Assembly: GCA_035315685.1 (NCBI GenBank)
Contig: DATFXR010000119.1
Span: 1 to 6,840 of the forward strand
Length of the DNA: 6,840 nt
Source: QHWK01 sp035315685
Lineage (GTDB): Bacteria > Acidobacteriota > Vicinamibacteria > Vicinamibacterales > CAVVIG01
Direction of reading: 5' to 3'
A model generated the notes under the pieces. That model was not told the DNA's origin and did not search any database. It worked only from the letters and a program-made list of their open reading frames with translations. Below are positions 1 to 5,752 of the stretch, piece by piece (position 1 is the first letter of the stretch; every line of letters starts with the position of its first letter). Position numbers and translations under genes: made by a program.

Positions 1-1
1 C

Positions 2-313
2 ACCGGCACGATGCTCGCGCGGCACAGCCAGTCGACGACAGCGATGCTCACGGCCAACGTGACGCCGTACGATCCGATGTCGCAGTCGATGCTGTACCAG
101 ATTCGAGGCGCGTTCATGGCCGCCGGCGCCGATGCTGTCACGGCGACGGAGCGGGCGTATGCCTCGCTCTTCGGCCTGGTGCAGCGGCAGGCGACGATGG
201 TCGCCTTCGTCGGGATTTTTCAACTGATGGGGGTGATCTTCATCGCGCTGCTGCCGCTCGTCCTGCTGATGCGGCGGCCGAAGTCGCAGGGCGGCGGCGT
301 CGGCGCTCACTGA
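2..313 (+). CDS. DHA2-family MFS efflux transporter, C-terminal end (partial)
   Basis: This is the 3' end of an inner-membrane drug:H+ antiporter of the EmrB/QacA (14-helix, DHA2) type; the gene begins before the window. The visible 103 residues contain a stretch like the last periplasmic loop of EmrB proteins (ANVTPYDP, then a variable segment), followed by an RQATMVAF motif. A final hydrophobic helix follows (about FVGIFQLMGVIFIALLPLVLL) and ends in positively charged LMRRPKSQ, as expected for a cytoplasmic C-terminus. Family knowledge: these pumps usually work with an EmrA-type adaptor and an outer-membrane channel, neither of which is visible here. An internal ATG at 11 is in frame but is not a credible start, because a transporter cannot begin at its last helix. 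The stop is TGA at 311-313. The substrate cannot be inferred. Confidence 0.85.
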   Translation, partial: TGTMLARHSQSTTAMLTANVTPYDPMSQSMLYQIRGAFMAAGADAVTATERAYASLFGLVQRQATMVAFVGIFQLMGVIFIALLPLVLLMRRPKSQGGGVGAH

Positions 314-328
314 CGCTGACGCTCGTCC

Positions 329-416
329 ATGGCTGATGACTGATGGCATTCGCGTCAACCGTCAGGCATTAGCCATAGCCATGAGCCATAGCCATGAGCC
401 ATGAGCCATCAGCCAT
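329..416. repeat. AGCCAT-type heptamer repeat cluster with flanking inverted copy
   Basis: A 13-base unit, AGCCATAGCCATG, occurs twice (371-383 and 384-396). It is followed by heptamers AGCCATG (397-403), AGCCATC (404-410) and AGCCATT (411-417). Upstream, the inverse form ATGGCTGATGACTGATGGC (329-347) pairs with 398-416 at 17 of 19 positions, so the cluster can form a long-armed hairpin with a loop of about 50 bases. The cluster fills most of the gap between the transporter stop and the LigD start and runs into the first codons of that gene. It has no T-tract, so it is not an obvious intrinsic terminator. It resembles dispersed intergenic repeats I associate with some Acidobacteriota, but that is recollection, not proof. 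Confidence 0.7.
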
Positions 417-1339
417 TGACTGTGAAACCGCAAGTCGCCGGCATCAGCCTCTCGCATCCCGACCGGATGATGTTCCCTGCGGCCGGCGCGACCAAGTTCG
501 ACCTTGCCCGCTACTACGAAGCGATCGCCGAGTGGATCCTTCCCCATCTGGCCGATCGGCCGCTGACGCTCGTTCGGTGTCCGGCCGGCGTGCCGTCAAC
601 CGGCGCGCGTAAAGGCGTCGATTGCCTGTTCATGAAGCACGCGAAAGTGTGGGGCCCGGCGCCGATTCGTCGCGTGCGCATTCGCGAGAAGACGAAAACC
701 GGCGAGTACCTCGTCGTCGACACGCTGCCGGCATTGATCGGCCTGGCGCAGATCGACATCCTCGAGGTGCACACCTGGAACTCGCGATTCGCCCGCGTCG
801 AGCAACCGGATCGAATCGTGGTCGATCTCGATCCTGGCGCCGATGTGAGCTGGCCCGCAATCGTCGAAGCGGCGAAACTCGTGCGGCAACTGCTGTCGGT
901 GCTCGGCCTCGCCTCGTTCGTCAAGACGACCGGCGGACGCGGCGCGCACGTCGTCATACCGATCGAACCGCGCGCCGGATGGGCCGACTGCCTCGCGTTC
1001 GCGCGGGCGTTTGCGCAGGCACTGGTTCGACAACGCCCCGGTCTCTTCACCGAGCGCTACGCGAAAAGCGACCGGGGGCGGAAGATCCTGGTCGACTACC
1101 TCCGCAACAATCGCACCAACACGTCGATCGCGGCGTTCTCCACGCGGGCACGGCCGGAGGCACCGGTTTCCGTGCCTCTCGCCTGGTCCGAGCTGTCGGC
1201 GTCACGGACGCCTGACCGCTTCACGATCAGAACGGTGCCAGCCCGGCTCGCGAAACTCCAAGGCGATCCGTGGCGCGACTACTGGACGAGCCGGCAGGAG
1301 TTACCGCACCGCGCCGTCCACGCCCTCGAAAGCCTGTAA
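401..1339 (+). CDS. ligD: LigD-type polymerase/primase domain protein, stand-alone (NHEJ)
   Basis: This 312-residue protein is the archaeo-eukaryotic-primase-type polymerase module of bacterial end-joining ligase LigD. In that family it adds ribo- or deoxynucleotides and fills gaps at Ku-held double-strand breaks. Visible motifs, in order: an N-terminal SHPDRMMFP...TKFDLARYYE block (about 18-40); the paired metal-binding aspartates in VVDLDPG (D142, D144); TTGGRGAHVVIP with the conserved histidine H183; and the third aspartate in LVDYLRNN (D232). The C-terminal RFTIRTVPARL and DPWRDYW are also typical. Length matches a polymerase domain alone: there is no ligase or 3'-phosphoesterase module, and no Ku gene lies in the window. 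The ATG at 401 lies inside a repeat cluster without a clear ribosome binding site; TTG 416 and GTG 422 are in-frame alternatives that keep the whole domain. The next gene starts 9 bases downstream. Confidence 0.9.
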   Translation: MSHQPLTVKPQVAGISLSHPDRMMFPAAGATKFDLARYYEAIAEWILPHLADRPLTLVRCPAGVPSTGARKGVDCLFMKHAKVWGPAPIRRVRIREKTKTGEYLVVDTLPALIGLAQIDILEVHTWNSRFARVEQPDRIVVDLDPGADVSWPAIVEAAKLVRQLLSVLGLASFVKTTGGRGAHVVIPIEPRAGWADCLAFARAFAQALVRQRPGLFTERYAKSDRGRKILVDYLRNNRTNTSIAAFSTRARPEAPVSVPLAWSELSASRTPDRFTIRTVPARLAKLQGDPWRDYWTSRQELPHRAVHALESL

Positions 1340-1348
1340 ACTGAGCTC

Positions 1349-2551
1349 ATGCGCGCGCCGGCAGCCCTGAAGGGCTGCGCTACCCAAACCGCGAGGGCAG
1401 CCCTGAAGGGCTGCACTTCCGGAATCGCGAGGCCAGCCCTGAAGGACGCTAGCGGGACATGGCCAGCCCTCAAGCGCACAGCGATTTCCGCCGTGATCCT
1501 GATGTCGATAGCACAGACCTTCAGGCCTGCCGTGCATGCCCAGGAATCGCGGCCGTCGTTTTCCGAGTGGCTCGACGGCGTTCGCACGGAGGCGATCGCG
1601 CGCGGCGTGAAAACCGAGATCGTGGACGAGGCGCTCGCGGGCGTCGAGGAGCCGCTCCCGGTGATCCTCGAACGCGATCGCGCGCAGGCGGAGACCGTCC
1701 TTTCACTCGAGTACTACATCGCGCGGCGCCTGACGCCAAAGCTGATCGAAAGCGGACGTGACGCCTTCGCCCGCAACCGTGACTTGCTGGCCGAAATCAG
1801 CGACGCCTACGCCGTGCCGTCGCGAATCATCGCCGCCATCTGGGGCATCGAGTCGAACTACGGCCGCTTCAGCGGTGTTCGGCCGACCGTGCCCGCCCTC
1901 GCGACGCTCGCATGGGATCCGCGGCGTTCGGCCTTCTTTCGCGGCGAACTGTTCAACGCGCTCGAGATCCTGAACCGCGGCGACATCGACCTGCCGCACC
2001 TGAAGGGATCGTGGGCCGGCGCGATGGGCCAGGTGCAGTTCATGCCGTCGAGCTATCTGCAGTACGCCGAGGACTACGACGGCGACGGGCGGCGCGACAT
2101 CTGGTCGACGCCGGCGGACATCTTCGCCTCGATTGCCAACTACCTCAGCGGGCGTGGCTGGACGCTCGATGCACCGTGGGGCCGCGAAGTAAAAGTGACG
2201 CCGGCGATCGCGCAGCATATCCGGAGCGACGTGGCGCCACGCGGCGGCAGCTGCCAGGCGATCCGCAACATGACCGTGGCGTTGCCGCTCGCGAAATGGC
2301 AGGAGCTCGGCGTTCGCCTGCCGGGCGGCAAGGCGCTGCCGAAGAGCGACGTGCCCGCGTCGCTCGTATCCGGGTCGACACGCCATTTCCTGGTGACGCC
2401 GAACTACGACGCGATCCTCGAGTACAACTGCTCACACTCGTATGCGATTACCGTCGCCCTGCTCGGCGACGCAATTGCATCAACCGGAAAGATCACGGTG
2501 ACTCCCGCGCCGAAATCGAAGTCGAAGGCGAGTCACAAGAAACGGGGTTGA
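1349..2551 (+). CDS. mltB: MltB-family lytic murein transglycosylase (SLT_2 type), periplasmic
   Basis: Cleaves the MurNAc-GlcNAc bond of peptidoglycan with formation of a 1,6-anhydro end, in the periplasm. The SLT_2-like domain covers about residues 70-376. The catalytic glutamate is E168 in IWGIESNYG. GAMGQVQFMPSSY (224-236), DYDGDGRRDIW (242-252) and a C-terminal HFLVTPNYDAILEYN block (346-360) are family signatures. C302 and C361 could form a disulfide. The tail is lysine-rich. An export signal is plausible at about 42-64: K42-R43, a hydrophobic run TAISAVILMSIA, then AVHA before Q65. No lipobox is seen, so a soluble periplasmic enzyme is favoured over a lipoprotein. The start is uncertain. 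ATG 1349 gives a 43-residue n-region made of translated DNA repeats; GTG 1493 and ATG 1502 would cut into or remove the signal peptide. The gene lies 9 bases after ligD and 1 base before trxC. Confidence 0.9.
   Translation: MRAPAALKGCATQTARAALKGCTSGIARPALKDASGTWPALKRTAISAVILMSIAQTFRPAVHAQESRPSFSEWLDGVRTEAIARGVKTEIVDEALAGVEEPLPVILERDRAQAETVLSLEYYIARRLTPKLIESGRDAFARNRDLLAEISDAYAVPSRIIAAIWGIESNYGRFSGVRPTVPALATLAWDPRRSAFFRGELFNALEILNRGDIDLPHLKGSWAGAMGQVQFMPSSYLQYAEDYDGDGRRDIWSTPADIFASIANYLSGRGWTLDAPWGREVKVTPAIAQHIRSDVAPRGGSCQAIRNMTVALPLAKWQELGVRLPGGKALPKSDVPASLVSGSTRHFLVTPNYDAILEYNCSHSYAITVALLGDAIASTGKITVTPAPKSKSKASHKKRG
1361..1530. repeat. Palindromic GCAGCCCTGAAGGGCTGC repeats, read in frame inside the transglycosylase N-terminus
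   Basis: Two perfect copies of GCAGCCCTGAAGGGCTGC (1361-1378 and 1397-1414) form 8-base arms around a GA loop. They lie in 36-base units that agree at 31 of 36 positions. A decayed third copy is at 1433-1450 and a fragment (CCAGCCCTCAAG) at 1463-1474. The spacings of 36, 36 and 30 bases are all multiples of three. A further degenerate copy in the opposite orientation (ACAGACCTTCAGGCCTGC, 1513-1530, 15 of 18 against the reverse complement) lies under the signal-peptide region. Translated, the units read AALKGCATQTAR, AALKGCTSGIAR, PALKDASGTW, PALKRTA. The palindrome looks like a REP-type dispersed element, but its presence elsewhere in the genome cannot be seen here. Confidence 0.8.
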
Positions 2552-2552
2552 G

Positions 2553-3047
2553 ATGGCCGGCTCAGTCGAAATGGACGATCGCGGAATCGTCGTCTCGTGT
2601 CCACAGTGCGGTCAGCGGAACCGCTTGCGTTACGAGCGGCTGGACGATGCCGTGCGATGCGGCCGCTGCAAGGAGACGCTGCCGGCACCGTCGGCGCCGA
2701 TCGAGCTGCACAGCTCGGCCGATTTCGACCGGCTGGTCGCCCGTTCGTCGGTACCGGTGGTCGTGGACTATTGGGCGCCGTGGTGCGGTCCGTGCCGGTT
2801 CGTCGCGCCAGAACTGCAGAAGGTCGCCGCCCGTCAGGCCGGGAAGCTACTCGTCGTCAAGGTGAACACCGACGAGCTCAGCGATCTCGGCGAGCGCGGC
2901 AAGATCCGATCGATCCCGACGCTCGCCGTGTTCGCCGGCGGCAAGGAAGTCGCGCGATCGGCTGGCGCGCGGCCCGCCGACGAGATCGAAGCCTTCATCG
3001 CTCAGGCTGCGCCACAGGGCGTCGCCTCGACACGATCGCGAAAATAA
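2553..3047 (+). CDS. trxC: Thioredoxin 2 (TrxC) with N-terminal zinc ribbon
   Basis: A cytoplasmic thiol-disulfide oxidoreductase that reduces protein disulfides using electrons from thioredoxin reductase. The 164 residues show an N-terminal zinc ribbon with two CxxC pairs, CPQC (16-19) and CGRC (36-39). A thioredoxin fold follows, with the active site WCGPC (77-81, preceded by DYWAP) and the cis-proline in SIPTL (P122). A zinc ribbon plus WCGPC is the hallmark of TrxC/Trx2, and the length is slightly above the usual 140 or so because of a short polar tail (about 152-164). There is no signal peptide, which fits a cytoplasmic protein although both neighbours are exported. ATG 2553 lies one base after the preceding TGA, so translational coupling is likely; ATG 2571 (M7) would also keep all motifs. 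GGGG at 2544-2547 is a weak ribosome binding site for the first. Confidence 0.93.
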   Translation: MAGSVEMDDRGIVVSCPQCGQRNRLRYERLDDAVRCGRCKETLPAPSAPIELHSSADFDRLVARSSVPVVVDYWAPWCGPCRFVAPELQKVAARQAGKLLVVKVNTDELSDLGERGKIRSIPTLAVFAGGKEVARSAGARPADEIEAFIAQAAPQGVASTRSRK

Positions 3048-3062
3048 GCGGATCATCTGCGG

Positions 3063-4658
3063 ATGCGAAAACTGGTGGCGGTCGCGGCGCTCTGCGCTGC
3101 AGTGGTGGTTCGCGCGCAGACGCCCGCGGCGCCGCGCTTCGACCTGGACGAGCTCACCGTCGGCGATCTGCAGCAGCGGATGCAGACCGGTCAGGAGACC
3201 GCGCGCTCGATCGCGCAGAAGTACCTGGCACGTATCGACGCGATCGATCGGAATGGTCCCTCGCTGCGCAGCGTGCTCGAAGTCAATCCCGACGCGCTCG
3301 CGATCGCCGATTCGCTCGACGCGGAACGGAAGAGTGGCGGCGCGCGCGGGCCACTGCACGGCATTCCGATCCTGCTGAAAGACAACATCGCGACCGCCGA
3401 CAAGATGATGACGACGGCGGGCTCGCTGGCGCTGGCGGGTGTGACACCGCCGTCGGACGCCTTCGTCGTCGCGCGGCTCCGTGAAGCAGGGGCGGTGATT
3501 CTCGGCAAGACCAATCTGAGCGAGTGGGCGAATTTCCGGTCGACCCATTCGAGCAGCGGGTGGAGCGGCCGCGGCGGGCAAGCCAGGAATCCGTACGCCC
3601 TCGATCGCAATCCGTCCGGCTCGAGCTCGGGATCCGGCGCGGCGGTGGCGGCGAATCTTGCGGCAGCGGCGATCGGCACCGAAACGGACGGTTCGATCGT
3701 GTCGCCGTCGACCAGCAACGGCCTGGTCGGCATCAAACCGACGCTCGGCTTGATCAGTCGGACCGGCATCGTTCCGATTGCACACAGCCAGGACACTGCG
3801 GGGCCGATGACACGCACGGTCGCAGATGCGGCCGCGCTTCTCACCGCGATGGCGGGCGCGGATCCGACCGACGCCGCAACGTCGTCCACGCGACGGCCCG
3901 CGAGCCCCGACTATATGCGCTCGCTCGTCGCGAACGGCCTGTCCGGCGCGCGTCTCGGCGTCGTCCGCAACAAGCTGTTCGGCTACAGCGCGGCCGCCGA
4001 TCGCATCGCCGAGGCCGCAATCGCCGACATGAAGAAGCAGGGCGCGGTCATCGTCGACCCGGCGAACATCACCACGCTCGGCACCTTTGGCGACTCCGAG
4101 TTCGAAGTGCTGCTCTACGAATTCAAGGCGGATCTGAACAACTACCTCACCTGGCTCGGACCGGCGTCACCCGTCCATTCGCTGAAGGACGTAATCGCGT
4201 TCAACGAGGCGCACAAAGATCAGGAGATGCCGTACTTCGGGCAGGAGATCATGACGATGGCCGAGAAGAAAGGGCCGTTGACGACGCCGGCGTACCGCGC
4301 CGCCCTGGCGAAGAATCGCCGGCAGGCGCGTCAGCTTGGGATCGACCTGGTGATGACGAAGTTCAATCTCGACGCGCTCGTCGCTCCCACCGGCGCGCCG
4401 GCGTGGCTCACCGATCTCGTCAATGGTGACAGTTCGGTTGCGAACTCCGACGCGCCGTCAACGGTGACCTCGGTCGCCGGGTATCCGCACATTACCGTGC
4501 CCGCCGGATCCGAGCGGGGGCTGCCGGTTGGAATTTCATTTTTCGGCCGCGCCTGGAGCGAGCCGACACTGATCAGAATTGCCTACGCGTACGAACAGGC
4601 AACAAAGCGTCGTAAGCCGCCGGCGTTCGCGCAGACAGCGGACATAGCACGACAGTGA
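3063..4658 (+). CDS. Exported amidase-signature family hydrolase
   Basis: A 531-residue serine hydrolase of the amidase signature family (relatives: GatA, peptide amidase, FAAH), which hydrolyses carboxamide bonds. Residues 1-18 look like a Sec signal peptide (MRK, hydrophobic LVAVAALCAAVVV, then RA before Q19), placing it outside the cytoplasm, so it is not a GatA subunit of tRNA amidotransferase. The Ser-cisSer-Lys triad is complete by alignment with GatA: K106 in GIPILLKDN, S187 in NPSGSSSGSG and the nucleophile S211 in TETDGSIVSPS. GLVGIKPT and HSQDTAGPMTRTVADAA are further signature blocks, and a conserved C-terminal half runs to about residue 515. The substrate is unknown; a peptide amide or xenobiotic amide is possible. 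It starts 15 bases after trxC with no strong ribosome binding site and is probably the last gene of the run starting at ligD. Confidence 0.92.
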   Translation: MRKLVAVAALCAAVVVRAQTPAAPRFDLDELTVGDLQQRMQTGQETARSIAQKYLARIDAIDRNGPSLRSVLEVNPDALAIADSLDAERKSGGARGPLHGIPILLKDNIATADKMMTTAGSLALAGVTPPSDAFVVARLREAGAVILGKTNLSEWANFRSTHSSSGWSGRGGQARNPYALDRNPSGSSSGSGAAVAANLAAAAIGTETDGSIVSPSTSNGLVGIKPTLGLISRTGIVPIAHSQDTAGPMTRTVADAAALLTAMAGADPTDAATSSTRRPASPDYMRSLVANGLSGARLGVVRNKLFGYSAAADRIAEAAIADMKKQGAVIVDPANITTLGTFGDSEFEVLLYEFKADLNNYLTWLGPASPVHSLKDVIAFNEAHKDQEMPYFGQEIMTMAEKKGPLTTPAYRAALAKNRRQARQLGIDLVMTKFNLDALVAPTGAPAWLTDLVNGDSSVANSDAPSTVTSVAGYPHITVPAGSERGLPVGISFFGRAWSEPTLIRIAYAYEQATKRRKPPAFAQTADIARQ

Positions 4659-4794
4659 CGTTCTTGACAGTGATCTCTCGTAGTGGCACACGCGGGTCAA
4701 ACGTGTAATCGCTGACGAAGCGTGCAGGCGCGCGAAAGAGGCGCACATCTGGGGACTTCTGAGCCGTGGCATTCCCGTTGCCCCTGATACCGGC

Positions 4795-4801
4795 GGAGAG
4801 G
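4795..4801 (+). promoter_or_regulatory. Strong Shine-Dalgarno before the 28-residue ORF
   Basis: GGAGAGG at 4795-4801, six bases before ATG 4808, is the best-placed ribosome binding site in the window. It is the main reason to take the short ORF behind it seriously. Confidence 0.55.
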
Positions 4802-4807
4802 TGACCC

Positions 4808-4894
4808 ATGTTGATGTTCAAGCGTTCGCAGCTGTACATCGGCCTCGCGCTCGCAGGACTCGCCGAGATCATCGTCCGTGCCGTCGCACACTGA
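4808..4894 (+). CDS. Candidate 28-residue single-helix membrane peptide
   Basis: I do not recognise a family. The ORF reads MLMFKRSQLYIGLALAGL followed by AEIIVRAVAH. A short positive start (K5, R6) precedes an apolar segment (about 9-23) interrupted by one glutamate (E20), with R24 after it. This would fit a small inner-membrane peptide with its N-terminus inside. ATG 4808 follows a near-ideal Shine-Dalgarno with 6-base spacing, and the stop is TGA 4892-4894. It sits alone between the amidase (ending at 4658) and the minus-strand haem-protein gene (ending at 4995), and a large hairpin begins about 14-20 bases after its stop, which could terminate or stabilise its message. The 149 bases before it show no clear promoter; it might be read from the upstream run. 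A chance ORF of this length is possible. Confidence 0.45.
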   Translation: MLMFKRSQLYIGLALAGLAEIIVRAVAH

Positions 4895-4907
4895 GGAGGA
4901 GTGTGAG

Positions 4908-4986
4908 TGTGTAGGCCCATGGGCTTGGTAGGGTAGGACCGATCGGGCCCACCCCACCAACCCCATGGGCCCATCGGTCCCACACA
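4908..4986. repeat. Large imperfect inverted repeat (hairpin) between convergent genes
   Basis: Bases 4914-4940 pair with 4945-4971 around a GATC loop, with 23 of 27 positions complementary (mismatches at 4924, 4930, 4935 and 4938). The stem includes CCCATGGG on both sides. An outer TGTGT (4908-4912) can also pair with ACACA (4982-4986). A competing fold joins GGACCGATCGGGCCC (4936-4950) to GGGCCCATCGGTCC (4967-4980), differing by one missing base, and excludes the central stem. It lies between the candidate small ORF on the plus strand and the stop of the haem-protein gene on the minus strand, so a two-way terminator or message-end structure is possible. There is no T-tract on either side as in a standard intrinsic terminator. 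It could instead be a dispersed repeat element. Confidence 0.7.
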
Positions 4987-4994
4987 ACCCGGCG

Positions 4995-5729
4995 TCAGGC
5001 CGCACTCTGCCACACCACACGGCCCACGAAGAACGGGCCGAGCCGCTCCAGATAGAGCGACGTCTGCTGGGTCTTGCGCATCGTCTGCACGATCGCCGAC
5101 AGCGGGTACAGCTGCTTCCCAATCAGCCCGACGACGAAGTCGTTGTCGTCCTGGTCGAGCCCGTGACAGGCGAGGCGGATGTCGTGCGCGAAATCGCCGG
5201 CGCCGAACGACATGCCGATGGCACCGTGCTCGGCCAGGATCACCCGCTGCTCATCGACGGGCAGCTGCGCGAACTTGCCGCTGCGCCGCAGCGGATACCA
5301 CACCGACCATTTCCAGAGCGGATTCAGCACCGTGCGCTGCGGACGATGGATGAGAACATCTTCGAGATCCGGCTCATAGCCGAGCGAGTAGGTCCGTCCG
5401 AGCATCGTGTATTCCGGTTTCTGCGCGAGCGCCGAGAACCCCGGTCCGTTGAGCACCGGCCGGACACGATCGAGGAAGAAATCGGGATCGTCGCTGAAGG
5501 TGAGCAACCCGATACCGCGCGGATCGTTGACGTCCTCGTACAGGACGCCGGCGATCTTGGCACGCGACAGGTGATCGGCGAGCGGCGCAGCATCCGCGCA
5601 CCCGCCGAACGCCAGGAACTGCATGAACAACCGCGCGTCGGATCGCTGCGGCTGTCCGTTTCTCATCCCGCCGCGCTCGCTCAAATCCGGCGGCTCAGGG
5701 CCTCGTCTCGCTTCGGTTGGATGCGACAT
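4995..5729 (-). CDS. Chlorite dismutase / HemQ-family haem-binding protein
   Basis: A 244-residue protein of the chlorite-dismutase superfamily, which includes chlorite dismutases and the coproheme decarboxylase HemQ (ChdC) of the coproporphyrin-dependent haem pathway. Recognisable blocks: LYEDVNDPRGIGLLTFSDDP (63-82), the YTMLGRTYSLGYE segment (107-119), WSVWYPLRRSGKFAQLP (141-157), the likely proximal haem histidine H168 in AEHGAIG, GLDQDDNDFVVGL (190-202) and the C-terminal TSLYLERLGPFFVGR (223-237). Y145 sits where HemQ has its catalytic tyrosine, but the HemQ YPMxK pattern reads YPLRR here, so decarboxylase activity is uncertain. There is no signal peptide, so it should be cytoplasmic. 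ATG 5729 was chosen; GTG 5759 would place the start upstream of the -10 box, and ATG 5666 is a shorter alternative that keeps the fold. It is divergent from the acetyltransferase. Confidence 0.85.
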   Translation of the reverse strand: MSHPTEARRGPEPPDLSERGGMRNGQPQRSDARLFMQFLAFGGCADAAPLADHLSRAKIAGVLYEDVNDPRGIGLLTFSDDPDFFLDRVRPVLNGPGFSALAQKPEYTMLGRTYSLGYEPDLEDVLIHRPQRTVLNPLWKWSVWYPLRRSGKFAQLPVDEQRVILAEHGAIGMSFGAGDFAHDIRLACHGLDQDDNDFVVGLIGKQLYPLSAIVQTMRKTQQTSLYLERLGPFFVGRVVWQSAA

Positions 5730-5735
5730 GCGCTG

Positions 5736-5741
5736 AGTATA
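5736..5741 (-). promoter_or_regulatory. Likely -10 box for the haem-protein gene
   Basis: On the minus strand TATACT (5741 down to 5736) ends 7 bases before the first base of ATG 5729. Transcription starting at the usual distance would begin at or near the A of the ATG, giving a leaderless message, which fits the absence of a Shine-Dalgarno. No good -35 box is visible (CTCCGG at the expected place). Confidence 0.45.
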
Positions 5742-5743
5742 AT
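5738..5743 (+). promoter_or_regulatory. -10 box for the GNAT acetyltransferase gene
   Basis: A perfect TATAAT at 5738-5743 sits 9 bases before GTG 5753, and it overlaps the minus-strand TATACT by four bases. A weak -35 (TTGGAT, 5717-5722) is 15 bases upstream. The position implies a very short or absent 5' leader and argues for GTG 5753 rather than the upstream in-frame TTG 5717, which would lie within the promoter. Confidence 0.55.
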
Positions 5744-5752
5744 TCGCGGGCC

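Noticed and set aside
1361..1450. CRISPR array suggested by regularly spaced 18-base palindromes
   Set aside because: Only two perfect copies exist, the intervening 18-base segments are themselves similar (13 of 18), the unit is in frame with a coding gene, and no cas gene is present.
1912..2865. 317-codon plus-strand open frame spanning the end of mltB and the start of trxC
   Set aside because: It lies out of frame with both well-supported genes, is arginine/alanine-rich and has no motif, so it is a shadow.
2847..3785. 312-codon minus-strand open frame opposite trxC and the amidase
   Set aside because: The opposite strand encodes two proteins with clear catalytic motifs. This frame shows only charged low-complexity sequence and no ribosome binding site.
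4664..4709. Perfect TTGACA at 4664-4669 as a promoter for the small ORF
   Set aside because: No -10-like hexamer occurs 15-19 bases downstream; the nearest candidate (TGTAAT, 4704-4709) is 34 bases away.
4751..4808. Resemblance to a thiamine-pyrophosphate riboswitch (CTGAG, then CCCGTTG..CCTGAT.CGG) before the 28-residue ORF
   Set aside because: The conserved UAAUGCC segment and the P4 stem are missing, CTGAGA reads CTGAGC, and no thiamine gene follows. The match is too partial. A covariance-model search would settle it.
4573..5122. Overlapping minus-strand open frames (146 and 141 codons) across the 4659-4994 gap
   Set aside because: They run through the hairpin and into the amidase and haem-protein genes. 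Their translations are compositionally odd, lack a fold or motif and have no start signals.
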